Of a DNA stretch of 64,000 nt, positions 18,162 through 27,013 are shown in pieces (within the stretch, counting starts at the first letter, position 1; each line of letters opens with the position of its first letter). Origin of the DNA: Pseudomonas kielensis. Lineage in GTDB: Bacteria > Pseudomonadota > Gammaproteobacteria > Pseudomonadales > Pseudomonadaceae. Made by a program: the position numbers and the translations under genes. The notes under the pieces are model-generated. The model was given only the letters and a program-made list of their open reading frames with translations, searched no databases and was not told the DNA's origin. Location of the stretch: positions 62,001 to 126,000 of the forward strand of contig NZ_JACMYG010000006.1 in NCBI RefSeq assembly GCF_014236655.1. Reading direction: 5' to 3'.

Positions 18162-19085
18162 ATGAGTTTGCATGAAACCTTCGGTCAGCCATTGCTGACC
18201 TTTCCCGACGCAGAAAAAAGTCCGTTGAGCATTCGTGCCAAGGCGCTGGTGTTCGTCGACCCACGTTCGCGCACCTTGCGCCAGGAGCTTGAGCAACTGG
18301 CACCGCGTGCGATATCGGTGTTGATTCACGGGGAAACCGGCAGTGGCAAAGAGTTGCTGGCACGCCACATTCACCGGGCCAGTGACCGCGGTGGTTTGTT
18401 CGTCTCGGTCAATTGCGGCGCCATCAGTCCGACCTATGCCGATGCCGAGTTGTTCGGTTATGCCGGTGGCAGTTTCAGTGGCTCGGCCAGCAGCCGCGCC
18501 GGCTGGTTTGGGTCGGCCAATGGCGGGACCCTGTACCTGGATGAAATCGGTGACTTGCCGTTGCCGATCCAGATCAAGTTGCTGGCGGCCCTGGAGAATC
18601 ACGAAGTCACCCGGGTCGGTGCCCAGCAGCCAAGCCCGGTCGATGTGCGCCTGGTGGCTGCCACCAGCATCGACCTGGCGCAGGCGGTGGCCGCCGGCAA
18701 ATTCCATGAGCGGCTCTACCACTACCTCAGCGAAGGCCAGTTGCAATTGCCGGCGCTGCGCGAGCGGGTGGGCGACATTCAATCGCTGGCCGAGTATTTC
18801 CTCGGCATCTACAGCCAGCGCCTGGGGCTGCCGGTGCCCTTTATCAGCGACGCGGCGCAGCAGGTGCTGGAGCAACACAGTTGGCCGGGCAACACCCGTG
18901 AGCTGGAGAACGTCATTCACTTTGCGTTGCTGGTCAGCAGCGGTGACGAGATTGCGCCGCAGCATTTGAACCTGCCAGCCACCGAGCCGCCGTTGCAGTT
19001 GATTGAGCGCTGGGTGGAGCAGTGGGTACACAGTGGTAACCGCGAACCGTTGGAACGATTGAAGCAATTGTTGGCGCAAGTGTGA
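18162..19085 (+). CDS. Sigma-54 activator core without HTH, altered GAFTGA loop
   Basis: A 307-residue AAA+ protein of the bacterial enhancer-binding family. Walker A GETGSGKE is at about 57-64, Walker B TLYLDEIGD at about 123-131, and the later LPALRERVGDI and WPGNTRELENV are all typical. Three oddities: no sensory N-terminal domain, the sigma-54 contact loop reads GSFSGS (103-108) instead of GAFTGA, and the protein ends at LKQLLAQV with no Fis-type HTH. It resembles the SfnR group of sulfur regulators in size and setting, but that link is inferred. It lies 195 bp before an orphan MetQ-like gene. Confidence 0.8.
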   Translation: MSLHETFGQPLLTFPDAEKSPLSIRAKALVFVDPRSRTLRQELEQLAPRAISVLIHGETGSGKELLARHIHRASDRGGLFVSVNCGAISPTYADAELFGYAGGSFSGSASSRAGWFGSANGGTLYLDEIGDLPLPIQIKLLAALENHEVTRVGAQQPSPVDVRLVAATSIDLAQAVAAGKFHERLYHYLSEGQLQLPALRERVGDIQSLAEYFLGIYSQRLGLPVPFISDAAQQVLEQHSWPGNTRELENVIHFALLVSSGDEIAPQHLNLPATEPPLQLIERWVEQWVHSGNREPLERLKQLLAQV

Positions 19086-19136
19086 TCGAGGGGTGTCAGC
19101 CGGATGCAGGTGTTTTGCTGGCTGGCTCGCATTTGT

Positions 19137-19178
19137 TATTCACTTAAGGAATATGTACTTCGATAAAAAGTATTTTTA
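19137..19178 (+). promoter_or_regulatory. Two palindromes before the orphan metQ-like gene
   Basis: TATTC-N7-GAATA at 19137-19153 is followed by TAAAAA-N3-TTTTTA at 19164-19178. The surrounding 19131-19200 is strongly AT-rich. Placement about 100-140 bp before the start fits an activator site such as CysB, by inference. Confidence 0.55.
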
Positions 19179-19280
19179 CGGCATAAAAAATCCCGGTATT
19201 GTCCGCTTCACGCCAGCAATAGCGTTTTACTGGCACCTCACTTTTAAGCCGTTGTCGACAACGACAAATAAGGACACTGC

Positions 19281-20063
19281 ATGAAAAAGGTTCTGTTGTT
19301 TACCGCACTCGCGGCTGCCCTGACGGCTGGCCTGGCCCAGGCCGGCGAGAAACTGGTGGTTGCGGCCACTCCGGTACCGCACGCCGAGATTCTCGAATTG
19401 ATCAAGCCAACCCTCGCCAAAGAAGGCGTGGACCTGGAAATCAAAGTCTTCACCGATTACGTACAACCGAACGTACAGGTCGATCAGAAGCGTCTGGACG
19501 CCAACTACTTCCAGACCCTGCCGTACCTCAACAGCTTCAACGAAGGCAAAGGCACTAACCTGGTGACCGTGATCGGCGTACACGTCGAACCTTTCGGCGG
19601 CTACTCGAAGAAAGTCAAAACCCTGGCTGAGCTCAAGGACGGCGCAACCATCGCCATCCCGAACGAAGGCAGCAACAGCGGTCGTGCGCTGATCCTGCTG
19701 CAGAAAGCCGGCCTGATCGAATTGAAAGACCCGAAAAACGCCCTGGCCACGCCAAAAGACATCGCCAAGAACCCGCACAACTTCAAGTTCAAGGAACTGG
19801 AATCGGCCATGCTCCCGCGTGTGCTGGATCAGGTCGACCTGGACATGATCAACACCAACTACGCGCTGGAAGCGGGCCTCAACCCGGCTAAAGACGCCCT
19901 GGTGATCGAAGGCGCGGATTCGCCTTACGTGAACTTCCTGGTGGCCCGTCCAGACAACAAGGACAGCGTCGCGATCCAGAAACTGGCCAAGGCCCTGACC
20001 AGCCCTGAGGTGAAGGCATTCATCGCCAAGAAGTACAGCGGCGCGGTCCTGCCGGCGTTCTGA
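19281..20063 (+). CDS. MetQ/NlpA-family periplasmic binding protein (orphan)
   Basis: A 260-residue solute-binding protein of the NlpA/MetQ family. It has a signal peptide ending AQA (about residue 21) with no lipobox Cys, so it should be free in the periplasm. The family blocks PHAEILELIKP, DYVQPNVQV, NYFQTLPYL and IPNEGSNSGRALILL are present. Known relatives bind methionine, but lipobox-less Pseudomonas members sit in sulfur-scavenging clusters and could bind another sulfur compound. There is no permease or ATPase beside it; it may share the MetNI pair encoded at 26.4-28.1 kb. It is closed by a strong terminator. Confidence 0.86.
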   Translation: MKKVLLFTALAAALTAGLAQAGEKLVVAATPVPHAEILELIKPTLAKEGVDLEIKVFTDYVQPNVQVDQKRLDANYFQTLPYLNSFNEGKGTNLVTVIGVHVEPFGGYSKKVKTLAELKDGATIAIPNEGSNSGRALILLQKAGLIELKDPKNALATPKDIAKNPHNFKFKELESAMLPRVLDQVDLDMINTNYALEAGLNPAKDALVIEGADSPYVNFLVARPDNKDSVAIQKLAKALTSPEVKAFIAKKYSGAVLPAF

Positions 20064-20090
20064 TCACGCGATAAACCCCTTCTAGGTTTG

Positions 20091-20127
20091 AACGCCGACG
20101 GCTTATGCAGCGTCGGCGTTTTTTTTT
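20091..20127 (+). terminator. Terminator after the orphan metQ-like gene
   Basis: Perfect 10-bp arms AACGCCGACG (20091-20100) and CGTCGGCGTT (20111-20120) with a 10-base loop, followed by seven more T. Confidence 0.9.
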
Positions 20128-20401
20128 GCCTTTATCGCGCAAGCCGGCCAGCCGGTGCAGGACGTGTGCGGGTGTGACGGATCAGACACGAAACTATCCA
20201 CACAATGTGTCAGGATATCGGCCACTTAGCGCCCAAGTGGCCTGCCCCCGACGCCATTCGATGGATTGAATCCCGCCGATTTCCAGCTGTCCATGGAAGC
20301 GACGCCATTTGATGTGTGCCGTTGGATGCGTCGTAGCCACCCTGATCTAAGCTCAGCAGTCGTTCACCGCACATTCGTCCGCAACACGCAAAGGAGCCTG
20401 C
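20128..20401. other. Intergenic region before triA
   Basis: No gene is supported here. There is a perfect 8-bp inverted repeat, GGCCACTT (20220-20227) and AAGTGGCC (20235-20242), with a 7-base loop. It could be an operator or a structured 5' element of the efflux operon. AAGGAG (20391-20396) is the triA RBS. Confidence 0.5.
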
Positions 20402-21508
20402 ATGGCTGGTCCTGGATTGAGATTTATCGTTGGCCTGAGTGTGTTTGGGCTGCTGACCGCCTGCGGCGACAAGCCAGCGGTCGAGAAGGAGCGCCCCAGG
20501 GTGTTCGTGCAAGAGGTCAAGCTGGCAGATCACGCCCCTTCCGTGACCCTGACCGGGGACGTGCAGGCGCGGGTCCAGACCGAGCTGTCATTTCGGGTGG
20601 CGGGCAAGATCATCCAGCGCATGGTGGATGTCGGTGATCGGGTGACCGCCAAGCAGGTGCTCGCCCGGCTCGACCCCAAGGACCTGCAGACCAGCGTCGA
20701 TTCGGCCCAGGCCCAGGTGGTCGCCGAGCAGGCGCGGGTCAAGCAGGCCGCTGCGGCCTTTGTGCGTCAGCAAAAACTCCTGCCCAAGGCCTACACCAGC
20801 CAAAGCGAATATGACACGGCCCAGGCGGCGCTGCGCAGCAGCCAGAGCGCATTGGCCGCGGCGCAGGCGCAGTTGGCCAACGCCCGTGAACAACTGAGCT
20901 ACACCGCTCTGATTGCCGACGCACCGGGGATCATCACCGCACGCCAGGCCGAAGTTGGCCAGGTGGTGCAGGCCACGGTGCCGATTTTCAGCCTGGCCCG
21001 CGATGGCGAGCGGGATGCGGTGTTCAACATTTACGAGTCCCTGTTGAGCGAACCACCGCAGGACAGAACGGTGGAAGTCAGCCTGCTCGACAACCCGAAG
21101 ATCAAGACCACCGGCACGGTGCGCGAAATCACCCCGGCGGTGTCGGCGCAAACCGGTACGGTGCAGGTCAAGGTCACCCTCAGTGAGCTGCCCGAAGGCA
21201 TGCGCCTGGGCTCGGTGGTCAGTGCCACGGCCAATGTGCCAGGCAAGGCGGCGGTCGAACTGCCGTGGTCGGCATTGACCAAGAACCTCAGCGATCCGGC
21301 TGTTTGGCTGGTCGACGGCCAGGGCAAGGCCCAGCTCAAGACCGTCACGGTCGGTCGCTACCTGTCCGGCAAGGTGATCATCAGCGACGGTCTGAAAGAT
21401 GGCGAGAAAGTCGTCACCGCCGGCGGCCAGTTGTTGCACCCCGATGTGTTGGTGGAAATCGCTACCCCTTGCGCAAGCTCACCGCAATTGCCAGGAGCCC
21501 AGCCATGA
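20402..21508 (+). CDS. triA: RND efflux periplasmic adaptor, TriA type
   Basis: Membrane-fusion lipoprotein of 368 residues. The signal peptide ends in the lipobox LTAC (Cys about 21). Residues about 50-110 form the first half-lipoyl/barrel part (FRVAGKIIQRMVDVGDRV), a long Ala/Gln-rich coiled-coil hairpin covers about 95-165, and beta-barrel and membrane-proximal parts follow. It is the first of two different adaptors upstream of one RND pump, the arrangement known for TriABC of P. aeruginosa, where both adaptors are needed and the outer-membrane channel OpmH is encoded elsewhere. It overlaps triB by 4 bp. Confidence 0.86.
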   Translation: MAGPGLRFIVGLSVFGLLTACGDKPAVEKERPRVFVQEVKLADHAPSVTLTGDVQARVQTELSFRVAGKIIQRMVDVGDRVTAKQVLARLDPKDLQTSVDSAQAQVVAEQARVKQAAAAFVRQQKLLPKAYTSQSEYDTAQAALRSSQSALAAAQAQLANAREQLSYTALIADAPGIITARQAEVGQVVQATVPIFSLARDGERDAVFNIYESLLSEPPQDRTVEVSLLDNPKIKTTGTVREITPAVSAQTGTVQVKVTLSELPEGMRLGSVVSATANVPGKAAVELPWSALTKNLSDPAVWLVDGQGKAQLKTVTVGRYLSGKVIISDGLKDGEKVVTAGGQLLHPDVLVEIATPCASSPQLPGAQP

Positions 21509-22575
21509 AGCGCCTGGTGATGTTGCTGGCGGCCGGCGTGGTGCTGGCTGCCTGTTCCAAGAAAGAGCCGCCGCCGGAACCGGTGCGCCCGGTGCTGTCG
21601 ATCGAAGTGCGCGCCTATGACCAGGAAAACCTCGGGCGTTTCGCCGGGAGTATCCAGGCGCGTTTTGAAAGCAATACCGGGTTCCGGGTACCAGGGCGCA
21701 TCGCCAGCCGCAACGTCGATGTCGGCAGCGAAGTGGAGAAGGGCACCTTGCTCGCGACCCTCGACCCCACCGACCAACAGAACCAGTTGCGCGCCAGCCA
21801 GGGCGACCTGGCGAAGATCGAGGCGCAACTGATCAACGCCCAGGCCAATGCGCGGCGCCAGCAGGAACTGTTCAACCGTGGCGTGGGCGCGCAAGCCCAA
21901 CTGGACGCGGCCCAGACCGACCTGAAAACCACCCAGGCTTCACTGGACCAGGCCCGGGCCGCCGTCAGGCAGTCCCAGGACCAATTGGCCTACACCGAGT
22001 TGCGCACCGACCATCCCGCGGTTGTCACGGCCTGGAACGCCGAGGCCGGACAAGTCGTGACCGCCGGCCAGCAGGTGGTGACACTGGCCCGGCCCGACAT
22101 CAAGGAAGCGGTGATCGACTTGCCCGCGGACCTTGCCGAGCAGTTGCCGGCCGACGTGGTGTTTGTGGTCGAGGCGCAACTCGATCCGTCGACCCAAACC
22201 ACGGCGATCATTCGCGAAATCGAACCCCAGGCCCAAAGCGCGACCCGCACTCGTCGCGCACGCCTGACCCTGGCCGAGACGCCAGCGGGCTTTCGCCTGG
22301 GTACGGCCATCAGTGTCACCCTCAGCTCGGCCATCAAGCCGCGCATCGAGCTGCCACTTGCCGCTGTGCAGGATGTCGACGGCAAATCGCGGATCTGGGT
22401 AATCGACCCACAGAACCAGACCGTTTCCCCACGGGATATCACCCTGCTCGGCCGTGGTGCCGACAGCGTGATCCTGGGGGGCGGGGTGAAGAATGGCGAA
22501 CGTGTGGTCAGTGCCGGTGTGAACAGCCTCAAACCGGGGCAAAAAATCAGAATCGATGAGGACAGCCCGCGATGA
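21505..22575 (+). CDS. triB: RND efflux periplasmic adaptor, TriB type
   Basis: Second adaptor lipoprotein, 356 residues, lipobox LAAC (Cys about 17). It has the same architecture as the preceding adaptor (FRVPGRIASRNVDVGSEV; coiled-coil hairpin about 85-160), but identity is limited, so the pair is not a recent duplication. It starts at ATG 21505 inside the end of triA (ATGA overlap) with AGGAG at 21493-21497, and overlaps triC the same way, so all three are translationally coupled. The substrate is unknown; TriABC exports triclosan in P. aeruginosa. Confidence 0.86.
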   Translation: MKRLVMLLAAGVVLAACSKKEPPPEPVRPVLSIEVRAYDQENLGRFAGSIQARFESNTGFRVPGRIASRNVDVGSEVEKGTLLATLDPTDQQNQLRASQGDLAKIEAQLINAQANARRQQELFNRGVGAQAQLDAAQTDLKTTQASLDQARAAVRQSQDQLAYTELRTDHPAVVTAWNAEAGQVVTAGQQVVTLARPDIKEAVIDLPADLAEQLPADVVFVVEAQLDPSTQTTAIIREIEPQAQSATRTRRARLTLAETPAGFRLGTAISVTLSSAIKPRIELPLAAVQDVDGKSRIWVIDPQNQTVSPRDITLLGRGADSVILGGGVKNGERVVSAGVNSLKPGQKIRIDEDSPR

Positions 22576-25500
22576 AAGGGAGTTTCAACTTATCCGAATG
22601 GGCCCTCAAGCATCAGTCATTTGTCTGGTACCTGATGTTCGTCGCCTTGTTGATGGGGGTGTTTTCCTACCTCAACCTGGGCCGCGAGGAAGATCCCTCG
22701 TTCACCATCAAGACCATGGTCATCCAGACCCGCTGGCCGGGTGCGACCCAGGAGGAAACCCTCAAGCAGGTGACCGACCGCATCGAGAAAAAACTCGAAG
22801 AACTCGACTCGCTCGACTACGTGAAAAGCTACACCCGTCCGGGTGAATCCACGGTCTACGTGTACCTGCACGACACCACCAGCGCCAAGGACATCCCGGA
22901 AATCTGGTACCAGGTGCGCAAGAAGATCGGCGATATCCAAGGCAGCTTCCCGCAGGGCATCCAGGGCCCGTCGTTCAACGACGAGTTCGGTGATGTGTTC
23001 GGCTCGGTGTTCGCCTTCACCGCCGATGGCCTGTCGATGCGCCAGTTGCGCGACTACGTCGAGCAGGCCCGTGCCGAGATTCGTGATGTGCCGGGGCTGG
23101 GCAAGATCGAGATGGTCGGTCAGCAGGACGAAGTCATCTACCTGAATTTCTCCACCCGCAAACTGGCGGCGCTGGGCATTGACCAACAGCAGGTGGTGCA
23201 GAGCCTGCAGACCCAGAACGCCGTGACCCCGGCCGGGGTGATCGAGGCAGGACCGGAGCGGATTTCGGTGCGGACCTCGGGGCAGTTTGCCTCGGAGAAA
23301 GACCTGGCGACGGTCAACCTGCGCCTCAATGATCGTTTCTACCGCCTGGCCGACATCGCGGAAATTACCCGTGGCTACGTCGACCCGGCCGCGCCGATGT
23401 TCCGTTTCAACGGCCAGCCCGCCATTGGCCTGGCCGTGGCGATGCAGAAGGGTGGCAACATCCAGGAATTCGGCAAGGCGCTGCACCAGCGCATGGAAGA
23501 ACTCACCGCCGACCTGCCGGTGGGCATCGGCGTGCACAAGGTCTCCGATCAGGCCGAAGTGGTGGAGGAGGCCGTTGGCGGCTTTACCAGTGCACTGTTC
23601 GAGGCCGTGATCATCGTCCTGGTGGTCAGCTTCATCAGCCTGGGGCTGCGTGCGGGGCTGGTGGTGGCCTGCTCGATTCCGCTGGTGCTGGCGATGGTCT
23701 TTGTGTTCATGGAGTACAGCGGCATCACCATGCAACGGATTTCCCTGGGCGCGCTGATCATCGCCCTGGGCCTGCTGGTGGATGACGCGATGATCACGGT
23801 GGAGATGATGGTCACGCGCCTGGAAATGGGCGAGACCAAGGAGCAGGCGGCCACATTCGCCTACACCTCGACCGCGTTCCCGATGCTCACCGGGACCCTG
23901 GTGACCGTCGCCGGTTTTGTGCCGATCGGCCTGAACGGCAGCTCGGCGGGGGAATACACCTTCACCCTGTTCGCGGTGATCGCCGTGGCAATGCTGGTCT
24001 CGTGGGTGGTCGCGGTGCTGTTTGCCCCGGTGATTGGCGTGCATATCCTCAGCAGCAAGGTGAAGCCGCATTCCGCGGAGCCCGGGCGCGTTGGCCGGGC
24101 CTTCAACGGTGGCCTGCTGTGGTGCATGCGCAATCGTTGGTGGGCCATCGGCATCACGGTGTTGTGCTTCGTGCTGGCGGTGTTCTCCATGCGGTTTGTG
24201 CAGAACCAGTTCTTCCCGTCATCGGATCGCCCGGAGATCCTGGTCGACCTCAACCTGCCACAGAACGCCTCGCTGGATGAAACCCGCAAGGTGGTCGACC
24301 GTCTCGAAGCCACCCTCAAGGGCGACCCGGACATCGTGCGCTGGAGCACCTATATCGGCCAGGGCGCGATTCGTTTCTACCTGCCCCTGGACCAGCAACT
24401 GCAGAACCCGTACTACGCCCAGTTGGTGATCGTCAGCAAGGACTTCGAAACGCGCACGGCCCTCAGCCAGCGCCTGCGTGAACGTCTGCGCCAGGACTTC
24501 GTGGGCGTCGGCAGCTATGTGCAGGCGCTGGAGATGGGCCCGCCCGTGGGCAGGCCGATCCAGTACCGGGTCAGCGGCAAGGACATCGATCAGGTGCGCA
24601 AACACGCGATCGACCTGGCCAGCGAGTTGGACAAGAACCCGCATATCGGCGAGATCATTTTCGACTGGAACGAGCCGGGCAAGGTCCTGCGCATCGACAT
24701 TGCCCAGGACAAGGCGCGTCAACTCGGGCTGTCGTCCGCCGACGTGGCGAAGCTGATGAACAGCATTGTCAGTGGCTCGACGGTGACCCAGGTCGACGAT
24801 GACATCTACCTGATCAACGTTGTCGGTCGCGCCGTGGATGCCGAGCGGGGCTCGCCGAACACCCTGCAGAACCTGCAGATCGTCACCCCGAGCGGGACCT
24901 CGATCCCGCTGCTGGCCTTTGCCACCGTGCGCTACGAACTCGAGCAACCCTTGGTGTGGCGTCGCGATCGCAAGCCGACCATCACCATCAAGGCGGCGGT
25001 GCGCGACGAGATCCAGCCCACGGACCTGGTCAAGCTGCTGAAGCCGGACATCGAGAAATTCGCCGCGACGTTGCCGGTGGGCTACAAGGTTGCCACGGGC
25101 GGTACGGTGGAGGAGAGCAGCAAGGCCCAGGGGCCGATTGCCAAGGTCGTGCCACTGATGCTGTTCCTGATGGCGACGTTCCTGATGATCCAGTTGCACA
25201 GTGTGCAGAAGCTGTTCCTGGTGGCCAGCGTCGCGCCGCTGGGCCTGATTGGCGTGGTGCTGGCGCTGATCCCGACGGGCACGCCCATGGGCTTCGTGGC
25301 GATCCTGGGGATCCTGGCGCTGATCGGGATCATCATTCGCAACTCGGTGATCCTGGTGACCCAGATCGAGTCCTTCGAGCGCGACGGCTACTCCCCCTGG
25401 GATGCCGTGGTGCAAGCCACCGAGCACCGCCGTCGACCGATCCTGCTGACGGCGGCCGCCGCGAGCCTGGGCATGATCCCGATTGCCCGGGAAGTGTTCT

Positions 25501-25625
25501 GGGGGCCGATGGCCTACGCCATGATCGGCGGGATCATCGTTGCCACCTTGCTCACGCTGCTGTTCCTGCCAGCGCTGTACGTGGCCTGGTACAAGATCCA
25601 GGAGCCGGCTAAAGAGGCGGCATGA
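22572..25625 (+). CDS. triC: RND efflux pump, TriC type
   Basis: Inner-membrane proton-driven RND transporter of 1017 residues, about 12 helices with two large periplasmic loops. The proton-relay Asp pair is in GLLVDDAMITVEMM of TM4. The second RND half is marked by ILALIGIIIRNSVILV. It has the AcrB-family layout but belongs to the TriC/hydrophobe-efflux branch with a shorter N-terminal motif. No outer-membrane factor or TetR regulator follows, so the tripartite complex must borrow a channel such as OpmH/TolC. Confidence 0.9.
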   Translation: MKGSFNLSEWALKHQSFVWYLMFVALLMGVFSYLNLGREEDPSFTIKTMVIQTRWPGATQEETLKQVTDRIEKKLEELDSLDYVKSYTRPGESTVYVYLHDTTSAKDIPEIWYQVRKKIGDIQGSFPQGIQGPSFNDEFGDVFGSVFAFTADGLSMRQLRDYVEQARAEIRDVPGLGKIEMVGQQDEVIYLNFSTRKLAALGIDQQQVVQSLQTQNAVTPAGVIEAGPERISVRTSGQFASEKDLATVNLRLNDRFYRLADIAEITRGYVDPAAPMFRFNGQPAIGLAVAMQKGGNIQEFGKALHQRMEELTADLPVGIGVHKVSDQAEVVEEAVGGFTSALFEAVIIVLVVSFISLGLRAGLVVACSIPLVLAMVFVFMEYSGITMQRISLGALIIALGLLVDDAMITVEMMVTRLEMGETKEQAATFAYTSTAFPMLTGTLVTVAGFVPIGLNGSSAGEYTFTLFAVIAVAMLVSWVVAVLFAPVIGVHILSSKVKPHSAEPGRVGRAFNGGLLWCMRNRWWAIGITVLCFVLAVFSMRFVQNQFFPSSDRPEILVDLNLPQNASLDETRKVVDRLEATLKGDPDIVRWSTYIGQGAIRFYLPLDQQLQNPYYAQLVIVSKDFETRTALSQRLRERLRQDFVGVGSYVQALEMGPPVGRPIQYRVSGKDIDQVRKHAIDLASELDKNPHIGEIIFDWNEPGKVLRIDIAQDKARQLGLSSADVAKLMNSIVSGSTVTQVDDDIYLINVVGRAVDAERGSPNTLQNLQIVTPSGTSIPLLAFATVRYELEQPLVWRRDRKPTITIKAAVRDEIQPTDLVKLLKPDIEKFAATLPVGYKVATGGTVEESSKAQGPIAKVVPLMLFLMATFLMIQLHSVQKLFLVASVAPLGLIGVVLALIPTGTPMGFVAILGILALIGIIIRNSVILVTQIESFERDGYSPWDAVVQATEHRRRPILLTAAAASLGMIPIAREVFWGPMAYAMIGGIIVATLLTLLFLPALYVAWYKIQEPAKEAA

Positions 25626-25643
25626 TCGGCGGACCGCACAATC

Positions 25644-25670
25644 CGTGTGGGAGCGGGCTTGCCCGCGATG
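25644..25670. repeat. REP-like hairpin
   Basis: GCGGGC-TT-GCCCGC (25653-25666) inside GTGTGGGAGCGGGCTTGCCC..., a canonical Pseudomonas REP core. It lies between convergent triC and the methyltransferase and may act as a terminator. Confidence 0.75.
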
Positions 25671-25683
25671 GCGTTCTAACGGT

Positions 25684-26313
25684 TTACACCGATTTACGCC
25701 AGACACTCGCCAACCAAGGCTGCTGCTCGCGCGGCAGCCCGGCGGGTCGGTAGTAGTGCTCCAGCTCGACAAAGCCCGCCTCGGTGAGCAATTGTTGCCA
25801 CGCTTGAAGGTCGTGATACGCCCCGTATCGCGGGCCATTCCAGCCCTCTTGGTTGTCGCCACGGGGATTGGAACTGAACAGCACACCCCCCGGTTTCAAG
25901 GTCCCGTGCAGTTGTTGCAGCACCCGCGGCAGTTCCTGGCGCGGCACATGAAACAGCACGGCATTGGCGAAAATTCCATCAAACCGTTCGGCCGGTAGAT
26001 CGAGCTTGAGGAAGTCCTGCTGCCAGACCTCACAGCCGCTGTCCTCGCGGGCCATCCGGGCAAACTGCTCAGAGCCGTCGAGGCCGACCGCGGTGTGTCC
26101 CAGGCGGGTGAACGTCTGCAAATCCCGTCCCGGGCCGCAGCCGAAGTCGAGAATCTGCAGCGGCGCCTCCCCCTGGATGTGCCGCAGCAAGGCCGCGATG
26201 TTCTGGCTGACATCGTGATCGCGGGTGCCTTCGCGAAAGCCTTCGGCCACCGAGTTGTAGTGATCCAGGGTGGTCGAGGTGATCTGTTGGAGGTCGTCGG
26301 GGGTGTGTTTCAT
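25684..26313 (-). CDS. Class I SAM-dependent methyltransferase
   Basis: A 209-residue cytoplasmic methyltransferase. Motif I is LDFGCGPGRDL (about 55-65), followed by the acidic AVGLDGSEQF and motif-IV-like FDGIFANAVLFHVP. It closely resembles family members with a HYNSVAEGFREGTRDHDVSQNI N-terminus found widely in proteobacteria; the substrate is not known. The ATG at 26313 is preferred; an in-frame TTG would add six residues. The gene lies downstream of metI on the same strand across 55 bp and may belong to the same transcript. Confidence 0.82.
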   Translation of the reverse strand: MKHTPDDLQQITSTTLDHYNSVAEGFREGTRDHDVSQNIAALLRHIQGEAPLQILDFGCGPGRDLQTFTRLGHTAVGLDGSEQFARMAREDSGCEVWQQDFLKLDLPAERFDGIFANAVLFHVPRQELPRVLQQLHGTLKPGGVLFSSNPRGDNQEGWNGPRYGAYHDLQAWQQLLTEAGFVELEHYYRPAGLPREQQPWLASVWRKSV

Positions 26314-26368
26314 GATCGGCTGCGCAGGCAAGGGGAGTGAGCCGAATATACCCTTTGCGGCCGAGGGT

Positions 26369-27013
26369 TCAACGCTTGTTCAAGCCTCGCGCCAACCGAT
26401 CCCCGCCCAACTGAATCGCCGCCACCAGAATCACCAGCAGCACGATCACCGTGAGCATGATCTGGCTGTCAAAGCGCTGGTAGCCGTAACGGTAGGCGAT
26501 ATCCCCAAGGCCACCGGCACCAATGGCCCCGGCCATGGCCGAGGAATTGATCATGGTCACCAGGGTGATGGTGAACCCGCCGACAATCCCCGGTAGCGCT
26601 TCAGGCAGCAACACGTGCCAGATGATGTGCCAGCGGCGGCAGCCCATGGCCTGGGCCGCTTCGATCAGGCCGTGATCGACCTCGCGCAGGCTGACCTCGG
26701 CAATCCGCGCGAAAAACGGTGTGGCGGCAATGGTCAGCGGTACGACGGCGGCCCACACGCCGTAGGTGGTGCCGACGATCAGCCGGGTAAAGGGAATCAG
26801 CGCAACCATCAGGATCAGGAACGGGATCGACCTGAACAGGTTCACAAAGGCCCCCAGCGCGCGGTTCAGCGCCGGGGCTTCGAAGATCCCGCCCTTGGCG
26901 CTGGTGACCAGGATCACCGCCAACGGAATACCTGCCAGCAAGGCGATCAGCGACGACACGCCGACCATCAGGAAGGTATCGATAAAACCTTGCAGCAAAC
27001 GTTCAAACCACAT
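26369..27013 (-). CDS. metI: MetI-type ABC transporter permease
   Basis: Inner-membrane permease of 214 residues with about five helices. The EAA loop is [19 protein letters not shown] (about 130-148), and [18 protein letters not shown] precedes it, typical of MetI. It forms the membrane channel for the MetN ATPase and the MetQ-like binding protein. Its start overlaps the metN end by 11 bp. The unit probably imports methionine or a related organosulfur compound, as inferred from the monooxygenases encoded just upstream. Confidence 0.9.
   Translation of the reverse strand: MWFERLLQGFIDTFLMVGVSSLIALLAGIPLAVILVTSAKGGIFEAPALNRALGAFVNLFRSIPFLILMVALIPFTRLIVGTTYGVWAAVVPLTIAATPFFARIAEVSLREVDHGLIEAAQAMGCRRWHIIWHVLLPEALPGIVGGFTITLVTMINSSAMAGAIGAGGLGDIAYRYGYQRFDSQIMLTVIVLLVILVAAIQLGGDRLARGLNKR

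Noticed and set aside
22617..24071. 484-codon minus-strand frame opposite triC
   Set aside because: Same reason: antisense of a conserved gene, biased composition.
24219..25886. 555-codon minus-strand frame opposite triC
   Set aside because: Antisense shadow of the RND pump; low-complexity Arg/His/Gln content and no recognisable domain.
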